Positions 47,983-56,321 are shown, numbered from the stretch's first letter. The stretch: 58,471 nucleotides of DNA from JBOGVA01 sp050692195 (GCA_050692195.1 JBOGVA010000007.1:1-58471), one strand, 5' to 3'. Program-made: numbers and translations. Notes: generated from the sequence alone by a model not told the origin.

Positions 47983-49370
47983 GCGGCCGGCGAAGAGTGG
48001 CCACCCTCTTCATCTTGGCCATGGTGCTGCTGGCGGGGCAGGGCTTTTTGGGTGCGGCGCCGGCATCCGCTCATCCGATGGGCAACTTCACGGTGAACCT
48101 CTACAGCGGGCTGGAGCTGTCGCCGGAGACCCTTCGCGTCCGCTACGTCCTGGACATGGCCGAGATCCCCACGTTCCAGGAGGGGGCGCGCATCGATACG
48201 AGCGGCGACGGGATCCAGAGCCCGGCCGAGCGACGAGCTTGGGCCGAGGGGAAGGCTGCCGAGCTGGTGATGGGCCTGACGCTTCTCCGTGATGGCCGGT
48301 CCGTGCCGCTGTGGCCGGAGACGGCCACCGTTAGATCGGTTCCCGGACAGGCGGGGCTTCCCACGCTCCGCCTCGAGGCCACATTCAGCGGCTCGCTCGG
48401 CGAGTCTGGGACGGTCACCTATCGGGACGGGAACTACCCCAACCGGGCCGGTTGGAAGGAGATCACGGTCAGTTCGACCCCCGGAGTGGTGATCGCGAAC
48501 TCCAGCGTGCCGAGCGCAAGCATCAGCCGTGAACTCCTGGCCTATCCGCAGGACCTGCTGGCCAGCCCGCTCCAGGTCACCAGCGCCCGGTTCTCCTTTC
48601 GGCCCGGCGAGAGCTCGCGGGCACCTCAGGCTATCGGGCCGGGCCGGTCACCCCAGTCTCCCGGAGGCTTAGGAGCATCGTTCGCCGCGCTGGTAGGCTG
48701 GCGACTCACGCCGCCGGTCCTCATGCTGTCGCTCCTCCTCGCATTCCTGTTCGGCGTGATCCACGCACTGCTGCCCGGCCACGGGAAGGCGCTGACGGCC
48801 GTCTATCTGGTCGGCTCCCAAGCCCGGGTTCGAACCGCCGTCGCTGCGGGCCTCGCCGTCTCGTTCATGCACACGGTCTCGGTCCTGGCCCTTGGGGTGC
48901 TGGCTCTCCTGGTCGTGCGTTCGCTGGCTGCCGAGCGCGTGTATGCGTGGCTCGGCCTGGCCACAGGCCTGGTGGCCTTCGGTCTGGGGGCCGGAATGCT
49001 GGCCGCGCGTTTGCTGGCACGGAGCCGGGGCTCGGACTCGGCGCATGGGCACGCCCATCGGTCGTTCTCGCGGCCGGGATTCGCGGCGCTTGCCGTGGCT
49101 GGGGGCATGCTCCCCTCCCCGACGGCGATCGTGGTGCTGACCGGAGCAGTCAGCTACGACCGGATCGAATATGGCCTGGCACTGATCGTGGCCTTCAGCC
49201 TCGGGCTGGCCGCGTCGCTGATCGTGGTCGGGCTGCTGGCCCTGCGCGCTCGGTCGATGGTGACGCGGATCGTCCCACGGTGGGCGGGAATGATCCCCCC
49301 GGCCTCGGCTCTGGCGATCATGATCCTCGGAGCGTTCTTCGCCGTTCGCGGGATCGTCCAGGTCGTCTGA
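47979..49370 (+). CDS. NicO-type nickel/cobalt transporter with large exported N-terminal domain
   Basis: A 463-residue protein. The signal peptide ends near AAPASAHP. About 200 residues of extracytoplasmic beta-rich domain follow (HPMGNFTVNLYSGLELS). Six membrane helices start near residue 245. The transporter signature is FLFGVIHALLPGHGKAL (His/Gly motif) with AGGMLPSPTAIVVL in helix 4, as in the NicO/RcnA-UreH group. A His-rich loop (AHGHAHRSF) could bind metal. It may be an importer or an exporter; the RcnA-like loop favours export or tolerance, but this is open. Confidence 0.85.
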   Translation: MSGRRRVATLFILAMVLLAGQGFLGAAPASAHPMGNFTVNLYSGLELSPETLRVRYVLDMAEIPTFQEGARIDTSGDGIQSPAERRAWAEGKAAELVMGLTLLRDGRSVPLWPETATVRSVPGQAGLPTLRLEATFSGSLGESGTVTYRDGNYPNRAGWKEITVSSTPGVVIANSSVPSASISRELLAYPQDLLASPLQVTSARFSFRPGESSRAPQAIGPGRSPQSPGGLGASFAALVGWRLTPPVLMLSLLLAFLFGVIHALLPGHGKALTAVYLVGSQARVRTAVAAGLAVSFMHTVSVLALGVLALLVVRSLAAERVYAWLGLATGLVAFGLGAGMLAARLLARSRGSDSAHGHAHRSFSRPGFAALAVAGGMLPSPTAIVVLTGAVSYDRIEYGLALIVAFSLGLAASLIVVGLLALRARSMVTRIVPRWAGMIPPASALAIMILGAFFAVRGIVQVV

Positions 49371-49384
49371 CCTCGGAAAAGAAA

Positions 49385-49413
49385 GAGGAGGCCGCAGGGG
49401 AAGCGGCCTCCTC
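49385..49413. terminator. hairpin after the NicO operon
   Basis: GAGGAGGCCGC and GCGGCCTCCTC pair perfectly over a 7-nt loop, 14 nt after the transporter stop. An A-rich run lies on the left, so in the leftward direction it would be a classic hairpin plus U-run. It can plausibly stop transcription both ways. Confidence 0.65.
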
Positions 49414-49583
49414 CGGCCTCGTCGGCCCTGCGCGGGGTATCTCCCGCGGACCGGTCGACGTTTTTCCGGCCTTTGCAGAGAAGGGGGATTCTTCTCGTCT
49501 ATTTCTTCGGCTCACCGGCCGCTTCGCTTCACCCTGCGCGGCAATTCGCGGAGGGAGCCAGGGGCCCCTCCGAGGCCCCCAGC

Positions 49584-49589
49584 TAGGAT
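49584..49589 (+). promoter_or_regulatory. -10 box TAGGAT, leaderless Grx-like gene
   Basis: TAGGAT ends 6 nt before the GTG at 49596, with no Shine-Dalgarno, fitting a leaderless transcript. The remaining 49414-49583 shows no gene. Confidence 0.4.
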
Positions 49590-49595
49590 GGGGCG

Positions 49596-49841
49596 GTGGC
49601 CGCCGAGCGCTTCGTTCGCATGTACTCCAGGCGGACGTGCGGGCTGTGCGACAAGGCCAGGGCGCTCATCCTTGCCGAGCGGGAGCGAGCCGCGTTCGGC
49701 TTCGAGGAGGTGTTCGTCGACGGCGACGAGGGGCTCGAGCGCGAGTACGGGCTCAGGCTGCCGGTGATCGAGATCGACGGGGTGGAGGAGTTCGAGATCG
49801 CCATCGAGCCCCTGCGATTACGGCGGCTTCTGAGGTCCTGA
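49596..49841 (+). CDS. glutaredoxin-like (DUF836) protein
   Basis: An 81-residue thioredoxin-fold protein with an active-site CGLC at residues 15-18 (SRRTCGLCDKARAL) and the cis-Pro motif LRLPVIEIDG near residue 50. DUF836 proteins are short glutaredoxin relatives often next to rex and hemA in actinobacteria. It may reduce disulfides or mycothiol-mixed disulfides, or help the redox-sensitive Rex/HemA neighbours. The 86-nt gap to rex contains the rex promoter. Confidence 0.88.
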   Translation: MAAERFVRMYSRRTCGLCDKARALILAERERAAFGFEEVFVDGDEGLEREYGLRLPVIEIDGVEEFEIAIEPLRLRRLLRS

Positions 49842-49869
49842 GGCCTGTCCTCCCTCCAGGCTTGTGCCT

Positions 49870-49900
49870 TTGTGCACCGGGTTCACAATCGCGCTAGAAT
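49870..49900 (+). promoter_or_regulatory. rex-hem promoter with candidate Rex autoregulatory site
   Basis: TTGTGCACC-G-GGTTCACAA (49870-49888) is a dyad with one mismatch and the TTGTG/CACAA Rex half-sites, but one base longer than the 18-bp consensus. It lies just upstream of the -10 TAGAAT (49895-49900), so binding would cover the -35 region. Confidence 0.55.
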
Positions 49901-49927
49901 GCGCCTGGTACCTCCCCAGCACCCCCG

Positions 49928-50647
49928 ATGAGAGATCGAGCCATCCCCGAAGCGACCGTTGGACGCCTCCCCGTATACCTCCGCGCGCTGGTCGAGATGG
50001 CCGAGCGAGGTGCGGCTACCACCTCTTCCGGAGAGCTGGCCGACGCGGCGGGCGTGAACTCGGCCAAGGTTCGCAAGGACCTCTCCTACCTCGGCTCCTA
50101 CGGGACGCGGGGGGTCGGATACGACGTCGCCTATCTCATCCACCAGGTGCGGCGGGAGCTCGGGCTGACCCAGGACTGGCCCGTCCTGATCGCCGGAGCC
50201 GGAAACCTGGGCCATGCCCTGGCGAAATACAAGGGCTTCCTCCAGAGGGGGTTCCGCGTCGTGGCCTTGATGGACGTCTCCGAGGGCGTGGTCGGAGCGC
50301 CTATCGGTGGCGTGACGGTGGAGCACGTCGATCGAATGAGGGAAGTGGTCAGGCGCGAGGATGTGGCCATCGGAGTCATCTGCACTCCGGCGAGCGCCGC
50401 CCAGGAGGTGGCCGACAGGATGGTGGCGGCCGGCATCCGGTCGATCCTGAACTTCGCTCCCGCGGTCATCACGGTGCCCGACAGCGTCTCGGTGCGGAAG
50501 GTGGATCTCTCCATCGAGCTTCAGATCCTCGCCTTCTACGAGCAGCGCAAGGCTGCGCTGGCCGCGGTGAAGGGAGGCCGGGCGGCGCTCGACTGGCCCC
50601 CGTCCCGTAGTCTCTTGACGGTGACGCACACACAGGGGATGCCCTGA
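49928..50647 (+). CDS. rex: redox-sensing transcriptional repressor Rex
   Basis: A 239-residue NADH/NAD+-responsive repressor. The N-terminal winged helix has SGELADAAGVNSAKVRKDL and SYLGSYGTRGVGYDV, the family signature. The Rossmann fold begins VLIAGAGNLGHALA (about 86), and FAPAVITVPDSVSVRKVDLSIELQ, read as two parts, matches the C-terminal NADH-binding/domain-swap region. A high NADH ratio releases it from DNA. The stop overlaps the hemA start. The ATG is the first good start; no Shine-Dalgarno is seen. Confidence 0.96.
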   Translation: MRDRAIPEATVGRLPVYLRALVEMAERGAATTSSGELADAAGVNSAKVRKDLSYLGSYGTRGVGYDVAYLIHQVRRELGLTQDWPVLIAGAGNLGHALAKYKGFLQRGFRVVALMDVSEGVVGAPIGGVTVEHVDRMREVVRREDVAIGVICTPASAAQEVADRMVAAGIRSILNFAPAVITVPDSVSVRKVDLSIELQILAFYEQRKAALAAVKGGRAALDWPPSRSLLTVTHTQGMP

Positions 50648-51933
50648 TGTCGGTGCTGGCGCTCGGCGTCTCCTACCGCCGGGCCCCGGTCGAGCTCCTC
50701 GAACGGCTGTCGTTCGGAGGGGAGGAGTATCCGAAGGCCTACCGGAGCCTCACCGAGCTGGAGTCCGTGAAGGAATCGGTGATCCTCTCCACCTGTAATC
50801 GGGTCGAGGTCTTCGCCGAGGTGACCACCTATCACGCCGGGTTCTTGGACCTCAAGCGATTCCTGTCGCACTCCCGCGAGGTCGCGCCCGAGGAATTCGC
50901 CGACCCGCTGTACTCCCACTACGAGGACGACGCGGCGGGGCATCTGTTCGCCGTGGCCTCCGGGATCGACTCGATGGTGCTGGGAGAGCCCCAGATCCTG
51001 ACGCAGGTCCGGCAGGCCTATCGTCGGGCGACCGCCGAGGGCGCCACCGGGCCGGTGTTCTCCAGGCTGTTCCGGGGGGCGGTCACGGCCGGGCGGCGAG
51101 CCCGGGCCGAGACCCGGATCGGGGCGTCTCCGGCGGCCTTCGTCGAGGCCGGGGCCAAGCTGGCCGAGCGGTTCCTGGGTGAGCTGAGGGGCCGGTCCGT
51201 CGTCGTGGTGGGGGCGGGGGGCATGGCCGGCCTGGCGGTGAAGCACCTGACGGAACGGGGAGTTGGGCGGCTGCGGATCGTGAACCGAAGCATCGATCGG
51301 GCAGCGGCCCTGGCCGCACGGACCGGAACCGAGCCTCAGGGGCTCGATTCCCTGACCAGGGCGATGACCGAGGCGGACATGGTGGTTTCCTCCACCGGAG
51401 CGGCGGGGACTGTCATCGGTCCGGATGTGGTCAAGGAGGCACTGGCAAACGGGAGGTCGGGGCGCTCATTGTTCGTGCTGGACCTGGCCGTCCCCCGAGA
51501 CGTCGATCCTGCCGTCGGTGAACTGCCTCACGTTCGGCTCGCGGACATCGACGACCTGGGAGAAGTGCTGGCATCAGCTGCCCCGGATCCTGTGGCCCCG
51601 AACGAAGTGGAGAAGGTTCGGGCCATCGTGGCCGAGGAAGTCCAGAGGTTCGCGGAGTGGCGGCGGGCGGCGCGCCTGGCCCCGCTCATCCAGGCGCTCC
51701 GGGACAAGGGAGCCCGGGTTCAGGCGGCCGAGCTGGCACGGGCGGCGAACAGGCTGGCCGGGCTGTCGGACCGGGAGCGAGAGGCGGTGGAGGCGCTGGC
51801 CAGGGGGATCGTGGCGAAGCTGCTGCATGATCCCATCGTGAACATCAAGGAACGCTCGGGTCCGGGATCCGCCGATGCCCTGGCCAGGGCCGCGGCGGAG
51901 CTCTTCGGCATCGAGTTCCACCCCGGCGCCTGA
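50647..51933 (+). CDS. hemA: glutamyl-tRNA reductase
   Basis: A 428-residue enzyme reducing glutamyl-tRNA to glutamate-1-semialdehyde with NADPH, the entry to tetrapyrrole synthesis. The catalytic Cys50 lies in LSTCNRVEVFAEV. The N-terminal LALGVSYRRAPVELLERL and central SRLFRGAVTAGRRARAETRIG are family motifs. The NADPH site is VVVGAGGMAGLAVKHL, and the C-terminal dimerisation helices are complete. It overlaps rex by one nucleotide. Confidence 0.97.
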   Translation: MSVLALGVSYRRAPVELLERLSFGGEEYPKAYRSLTELESVKESVILSTCNRVEVFAEVTTYHAGFLDLKRFLSHSREVAPEEFADPLYSHYEDDAAGHLFAVASGIDSMVLGEPQILTQVRQAYRRATAEGATGPVFSRLFRGAVTAGRRARAETRIGASPAAFVEAGAKLAERFLGELRGRSVVVVGAGGMAGLAVKHLTERGVGRLRIVNRSIDRAAALAARTGTEPQGLDSLTRAMTEADMVVSSTGAAGTVIGPDVVKEALANGRSGRSLFVLDLAVPRDVDPAVGELPHVRLADIDDLGEVLASAAPDPVAPNEVEKVRAIVAEEVQRFAEWRRAARLAPLIQALRDKGARVQAAELARAANRLAGLSDREREAVEALARGIVAKLLHDPIVNIKERSGPGSADALARAAAELFGIEFHPGA

Positions 51934-51975
51934 TCCACGGGCGGCGCACTCGCATGTAGCTGGGGCGGCACGAGG

Positions 51976-52875
51976 TTGAGACTGCGGATCGGAACCCGGC
52001 GCTCGCGGCTGGCGCTGGCCCAGGCTGAGGAGGTCGCCTACCACCTGGCCCTCCTGGGCGTCGAAGCCGACCTGGTCCCCATGGTGACCTCCGGAGATCG
52101 GGGGGCTTCACCGCAGGGGTCGCCGGGCGGCGTCAAGGGCCTCTTCGTAGCCGAGATCGTGCAGGCCCTTCAGCGAAGAGAGATCGACCTCGCGGTGCAT
52201 TCGGCGAAGGACCTTCCGGCCCGGGATCCCGAAGGGGTGGTGATCGTTGCGGTCCCGGAGCGTGCCGATCCCTTCGACGTGCTGGTCACGCGGGAGGAGA
52301 CTCTCGGCGAAGGGTCCGTGGTCGGGACGTCCAGCCTTCGCCGCAGGGCGCAGCTGCTCAGGGCCAGGCCAGACGTGCGCGTGACTGGACTCCGGGGGAA
52401 CGTGGACACCCGGCTGGCCAAGCTCGACGCCGGGGAGGTGGACGGGCTGGTGCTGGCCGCGGCCGGACTGGCTAGGCTGGGCATCTCCCATCCCCACGCC
52501 ACACCCTTTCCCCTCGAGGAGATGGTGCCGGCGCCCGGCCAGGGAGCGCTCGCCGTGCAGGCCAGGGGAGAGGACTCGGAGACACAGGAGTTAGTAAGGC
52601 GACTTGACCATCCTCGATCCCGGGTGGCCTTGGAAGCGGAGCGCCGCCTCGTGAGCACTCTCGGAGGCGATTGCTCGCTCCCGCTCGGGGCCTATGCGGA
52701 GGAACGAGGAGGTGCCGTCAGGCTCCTGGCCGTCGTGATCAGGCCCGATGGGACGGACCTCGTCTGGGCCCAGGCTGAGGCGGCTACGGCTGCACAGGTC
52801 GCCGATGAGGTCTCTCGAACGCTGCTTGCCGGGGGAGCCGCCGCCATCCTGGCCGAAGCCGCCCGGGACGGTTGA
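51976..52875 (+). CDS. hemC: porphobilinogen deaminase (hydroxymethylbilane synthase)
   Basis: A 299-residue enzyme polymerising four porphobilinogens. The dipyrromethane cofactor is attached to Cys233 (LGGDCSLPLGAYA). RIGTRRSRLALAQAEEV opens the protein, DLAVHSAKDLPARDPEG supplies catalytic Asp/Lys, and SSLRRRAQLLRARPDVRV supplies the arginines. The start is a TTG with a weak GAGG in front; no ATG/GTG in frame fits. The hemD start overlaps the stop. Confidence 0.96.
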   Translation: MRLRIGTRRSRLALAQAEEVAYHLALLGVEADLVPMVTSGDRGASPQGSPGGVKGLFVAEIVQALQRREIDLAVHSAKDLPARDPEGVVIVAVPERADPFDVLVTREETLGEGSVVGTSSLRRRAQLLRARPDVRVTGLRGNVDTRLAKLDAGEVDGLVLAAAGLARLGISHPHATPFPLEEMVPAPGQGALAVQARGEDSETQELVRRLDHPRSRVALEAERRLVSTLGGDCSLPLGAYAEERGGAVRLLAVVIRPDGTDLVWAQAEAATAAQVADEVSRTLLAGGAAAILAEAARDG

Positions 52876-53705
52876 TGCCCAGGCGTCCGCCCATCGCAGG
52901 AGGGGGCCCGCTGGAGGGCATGGTCGTGCTGGTCACCAGGCCGAGAGAGCAGGCGGCGGAGCTCGTCGAGATGCTGGCAGCCCGAGGCGCGGTCCCGCTC
53001 CTGGCGCCGGCGATCCGGCTGGAGGCGGCGCCGGTTCGACCCCTGGACCGGGCCGTGCGGTCTCTCCTCGGGGATGAGTTCGAGTGGGTGGTGTTCACCA
53101 GCCGGATGGGGGTCGAAGCGCTCCTCGAGCGGTTGCGCGCCAGAGGGGCTCGGGCTTCCGAGATTCGGGCTCGCGTGGCCGCGGTGGGAGACGGCACGGC
53201 GGGAGCTCTGAGGGACGCCGGGCGGGAGCCCGACCTGGTGCCGGCGACCTACACGACCGAGGCCCTGGCCACGGCCATGCCTCGGGGCTCGGGGCGGATC
53301 CTGCTCGTGCGGGCCGATATCGCCCCAGAGGGGCTGGAGTCCACGATCGCCGCCAAGGGATGGGCGCCTGTCAGAGTGGACGCGTATCGGACGAGGCTCT
53401 CCTCGAGGCTGCCCGTCGCGGCCGCCCGGGCCCTGGAGCAGGGTCGGGTGGACGCGATCACCCTCGCCAGCGCATCGACGGTGGATGGGTTGATGCGGAT
53501 GGCCGGCCCTATCCTCGGGAGTCCGGGCTCGCGCCGCGCCGCGGCGGGTTCGGCCCGCGGTCGGCCCAAGGTCGTCTGCATCGGTCCGGTCACGGCTCGG
53601 GCCGCACGCCTGGCCGGGCTACACGTTGATGCGGTGGCTCGCCCGCATACAATCGAGGGGTTGGTGCGGGCGTTGGAGCGAGTGGTTGGAAAGGGGTCGA
53701 GGTAG
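52875..53705 (+). CDS. hemD: uroporphyrinogen-III synthase
   Basis: A 276-residue enzyme that closes and inverts ring D of hydroxymethylbilane. Its sequence is poorly conserved by nature. Identifying features are VVLVTRPREQAAELVEMLAARG at the N-terminus, EWVVFTSRMGVEALLERL, VAAVGDGTAGALRDAG, and ITLASASTVDGLM plus VVCIGPVTARAARLAGL in the second domain. ATG 52875 overlaps the hemC stop; TTG 52872 in frame is less likely. Confidence 0.93.
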   Translation: MPRRPPIAGGGPLEGMVVLVTRPREQAAELVEMLAARGAVPLLAPAIRLEAAPVRPLDRAVRSLLGDEFEWVVFTSRMGVEALLERLRARGARASEIRARVAAVGDGTAGALRDAGREPDLVPATYTTEALATAMPRGSGRILLVRADIAPEGLESTIAAKGWAPVRVDAYRTRLSSRLPVAAARALEQGRVDAITLASASTVDGLMRMAGPILGSPGSRRAAAGSARGRPKVVCIGPVTARAARLAGLHVDAVARPHTIEGLVRALERVVGKGSR

Positions 53706-53707
53706 GA

Positions 53708-54685
53708 GTGGCCTTTCCGAAGAGCCGGCCGCGGAGGATGCGAAGGAGCGCCGCGCTGCGTTCGCTCGTCCGGGAGACGGAACTTGCTCCACGACACCTC
53801 ATCGCGCCGCTGTTCGTGAAAGAGGGGATCACGGAGCCGGCGCCCATCGCTTCGATGCCGGGCCATTCCCAGCACACGCTCGAGTCGCTCCGAAAGGAGG
53901 CTCGGGAGATCGCTTCCAGGGGCATTCTCGCGTTCGTCCTGTTCGGGATCCCGGAACGAAAGGACCCGGAGGGATCGGAGGCGTGGAACCCGGTGGGGGT
54001 CGCCCAACGAGGACTCCAGGCGCTTCGCGAAGAGCTTGGGGACGACCACGTCCTGATCGCCGATCTCTGCCTGGACGAGTACACCGACCACGGGCACTGC
54101 GGGGTCCTGGCCGACGATGGCTCGGTGGACAACGACAGGACGCTCGCTCTCTACCAGAGGATCGCCGTGGTGCAGGCGTACGCCGGAGCGGACATGGTGG
54201 CGCCCTCCGGGATGATGGACGGCCAGGTGGCTGGGATCCGCGGGGCCCTGGACGACGCCGGGTTACGGACAACGGGCATCCTGGCCTACGCGGCTAAGTT
54301 CGCCTCGTCCTTCTACGGCCCCTTCCGCGACGCGGCGGAGTGCGCGCCAAAGTTCGGCGACCGGACCGGGTATCAGATGGATCCGGCGAACTCGGACGAG
54401 GCCCTTCGGGAGATCCGGACCGACATCGACGAGGGCGCCGACATCGTCATGGTCAAGCCGGCCCTTCCGTACCTGGACGTCATCCGGCGGGCGAAGGACG
54501 AGACCGGCTTCCCGCTGGCCGCCTACAACGTGAGCGGCGAATACGCCATGGTGAAGGCGGCGGCCGATCGGGGTTGGATCGACGGTCGGAGGGCAACGCT
54601 GGAGGTCCTGACCGCCATCCGCCGGGCCGGCGCCGACCTCATCCTCACCTACCACGCCAAGGAAACCGCCGACTGGCTGCGCTGA
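53708..54685 (+). CDS. hemB: delta-aminolevulinic acid dehydratase (porphobilinogen synthase)
   Basis: A 325-residue TIM barrel joining two ALA molecules. The Schiff-base lysines are Lys197 (YAAKFASSFYGP) and Lys250 (VMVKPALPYLD). The metal loop DLCLDEYTDHGHCG (Cys121, Asp123, Cys131) is intermediate between the Cys3 zinc type and the Asp-type, so its metal use is not certain. GTG start 2 nt after hemD. The 3' end overlaps the convergent DCC gene by 41 nt. Confidence 0.96.
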   Translation: MAFPKSRPRRMRRSAALRSLVRETELAPRHLIAPLFVKEGITEPAPIASMPGHSQHTLESLRKEAREIASRGILAFVLFGIPERKDPEGSEAWNPVGVAQRGLQALREELGDDHVLIADLCLDEYTDHGHCGVLADDGSVDNDRTLALYQRIAVVQAYAGADMVAPSGMMDGQVAGIRGALDDAGLRTTGILAYAAKFASSFYGPFRDAAECAPKFGDRTGYQMDPANSDEALREIRTDIDEGADIVMVKPALPYLDVIRRAKDETGFPLAAYNVSGEYAMVKAAADRGWIDGRRATLEVLTAIRRAGADLILTYHAKETADWLR

Positions 54686-55016
54686 GCAGGTCGCGGTGGT
54701 CGGCGACCCACTCGTAGATCCGCTTGGTCGCTGCGGGGAACGTGGAGGCGAGCGCCGCCAGCGACCGGCCCCCGGGGAGCAGGCGCAGGAGGGGAGGAAC
54801 GGCGGCACCTGCCGAGTAGATCCGCCCGTCGGGCGTCACCAGATGCCAGGAGCGCATCATCGCTTCGGTGTCCATGCCTCGGAGCAGCCGACCGGCCTCG
54901 GGATCCTGGAGGGCCACCGGCCGGAGGCGGCCGTGGCGGTCCCAGGCGAGGATTCGCGCCAGCGACCATCGGCAGAAGCCGCATTCGGCGTCGTAGAGGA
55001 TGACGACCCTCTTCAC
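54645..55016 (-). CDS. DCC-family thiol-disulfide oxidoreductase-like protein
   Basis: A 123-residue DUF393 (DCC) protein. The hallmark YDAECGFCRWSLARI (Asp-x-x-CxxC) is at residues 8-22, and the core includes LRPVALQDPEAGRLL and LVTPDGRIYSAGAAVPPLL. Members are thioredoxin-like and of largely unknown role. The GTG start is 7 nt from a -10 box shared with hemL, so it is transcribed away from hemL and convergently with hemB, overlapping its 3' end. Confidence 0.87.
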   Translation of the reverse strand: MKRVVILYDAECGFCRWSLARILAWDRHGRLRPVALQDPEAGRLLRGMDTEAMMRSWHLVTPDGRIYSAGAAVPPLLRLLPGGRSLAALASTFPAATKRIYEWVADHRDLLSAASRRFPWRGR

Positions 55017-55023
55017 CAAAGAC

Positions 55024-55033
55024 AGCCTAGAGT
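55024..55033. promoter_or_regulatory. bidirectional leaderless promoter with overlapping -10 boxes
   Basis: AGCCTAGAGT holds TAGAGT on the plus strand (55028-55033, 7 nt before the hemL ATG) and TAGGCT on the minus strand (55029-55024, 7 nt before the DCC GTG). The two hexamers share the central TA step at 55028-55029, and the layout is exactly symmetric. Confidence 0.6.
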
Positions 55034-55040
55034 GCTCTGG

Positions 55041-56321
55041 ATGAGCCGGTCGGATGAACTGTTCAGCCAGGCCGAGAAGCTGATACCGGGCGGGGTGAAC
55101 TCGCCGGTTCGGGCCTTCCGCGCGGTCGGCGGAACGCCGCGCTTCGTGAATCGAGGCCGTGGAGCGTATTTGGAGGACGTGGACGGGCGAACCTACGTCG
55201 ACTACGTCCAGTCGTGGGGAGCGCTGCTGTTCGGCCATGCCCGCGAGGAGATCGTCCAGGCCGCGATCGAGGCCGCCCGACGGGGGACGTCGTTCGGCGC
55301 GCCCACCGAGGCGGAGGTCCACCTCGCCGAGCGCCTGGTGGCCGCCGTCCCCGGGATCGAGATGGTTCGGCTTGTCTCCTCGGGCACGGAGGCCGCAATG
55401 AGTGCGGTACGCCTGGCTCGAGGGGTCACCGGCCGCCCCAAGATCGTGAAGTTCGAGGGCTGTTACCACGGGCACTCGGACGGCTTGCTCGCTCGGGCAG
55501 GCTCGGGAGTGGCCGCGTTCGGACTGCCGGACTCTCCCGGCGTCACCGGCGCGGCGACCGCGGACACCGTCGTCCTCACCTACAACGATCTCGAAGGTGC
55601 CCGAGCGGCATTCGGGGCCGCAGACGAGCCCATCGCGGGCGTGATCGTCGAGCCGGTCGCCGCCAACATGGGGGTGGTCCCACCTGCGCAGGGATTCCTG
55701 GAGGGATTGCGGGAGCTGTGCGACGCACATGGCGCCGTTCTCGTCTTCGACGAAGTGATCACCGGGTTCCGGCTCGCCGCTGGCGGGGCCCAGGCTCTAT
55801 ACGGTGTGACCCCCGACCTGACGTGCCTGGGGAAAGTCATGGGTGGAGGCTTCCCGTGTGCAGCGTTCGGCGGCCGAAGAGATCTGATGGAGCACCTCGC
55901 GCCGGTTGGTCCGGTGTACCAAGCCGGAACCCTATCGGGGAACCCCGTTGCCGTGGCCGCCGGGCTCGCCGCCCTCGACCTCATCGAGTCACTCGATCCC
56001 TATCCGATTCTCACGAAGCAGGCCGAGCGCTTGAGCGCGGGACTCGCCGAGGCGTTCGAAGGAGCCGGGATCCCCGTGACGATCAACCGCGTGGAATCCC
56101 TGTTCTCGGTCTTCTTCACGCACGGTCCGGTGACCAACTTCCCGGAGGCGAAGGACGCAGACCACAAGGTCTACGCCGACTTCTTCCACGCCATGCTGGA
56201 CAAGCGGACCTACCTGCCTCCGTCGGGCTACGAGGGGTGGTTCCTATCTACCGCACACGGCGACGCGGAGATCGACCAAACGATCGATGCAGCCAGTAAG
56301 GCGGCTAGCGCGAGATGGTGA
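55041..56321 (+). CDS. hemL: glutamate-1-semialdehyde 2,1-aminomutase
   Basis: A 426-residue PLP aminotransferase-fold enzyme making delta-aminolevulinate. The PLP lysine is Lys265 (TCLGKVMGGGFP). IPGGVNSPVRAFRAVGG, EMVRLVSSGTEAAMSA and KFEGCYHGHSDGLL are family motifs. Together with hemA, hemB, hemC and hemD it completes the C5 route to uroporphyrinogen III in one cluster. The start at ATG 55041 fits the family (MSRSDELFSQAEKLIPGG) and the promoter. Confidence 0.97.
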   Translation: MSRSDELFSQAEKLIPGGVNSPVRAFRAVGGTPRFVNRGRGAYLEDVDGRTYVDYVQSWGALLFGHAREEIVQAAIEAARRGTSFGAPTEAEVHLAERLVAAVPGIEMVRLVSSGTEAAMSAVRLARGVTGRPKIVKFEGCYHGHSDGLLARAGSGVAAFGLPDSPGVTGAATADTVVLTYNDLEGARAAFGAADEPIAGVIVEPVAANMGVVPPAQGFLEGLRELCDAHGAVLVFDEVITGFRLAAGGAQALYGVTPDLTCLGKVMGGGFPCAAFGGRRDLMEHLAPVGPVYQAGTLSGNPVAVAAGLAALDLIESLDPYPILTKQAERLSAGLAEAFEGAGIPVTINRVESLFSVFFTHGPVTNFPEAKDADHKVYADFFHAMLDKRTYLPPSGYEGWFLSTAHGDAEIDQTIDAASKAASARW

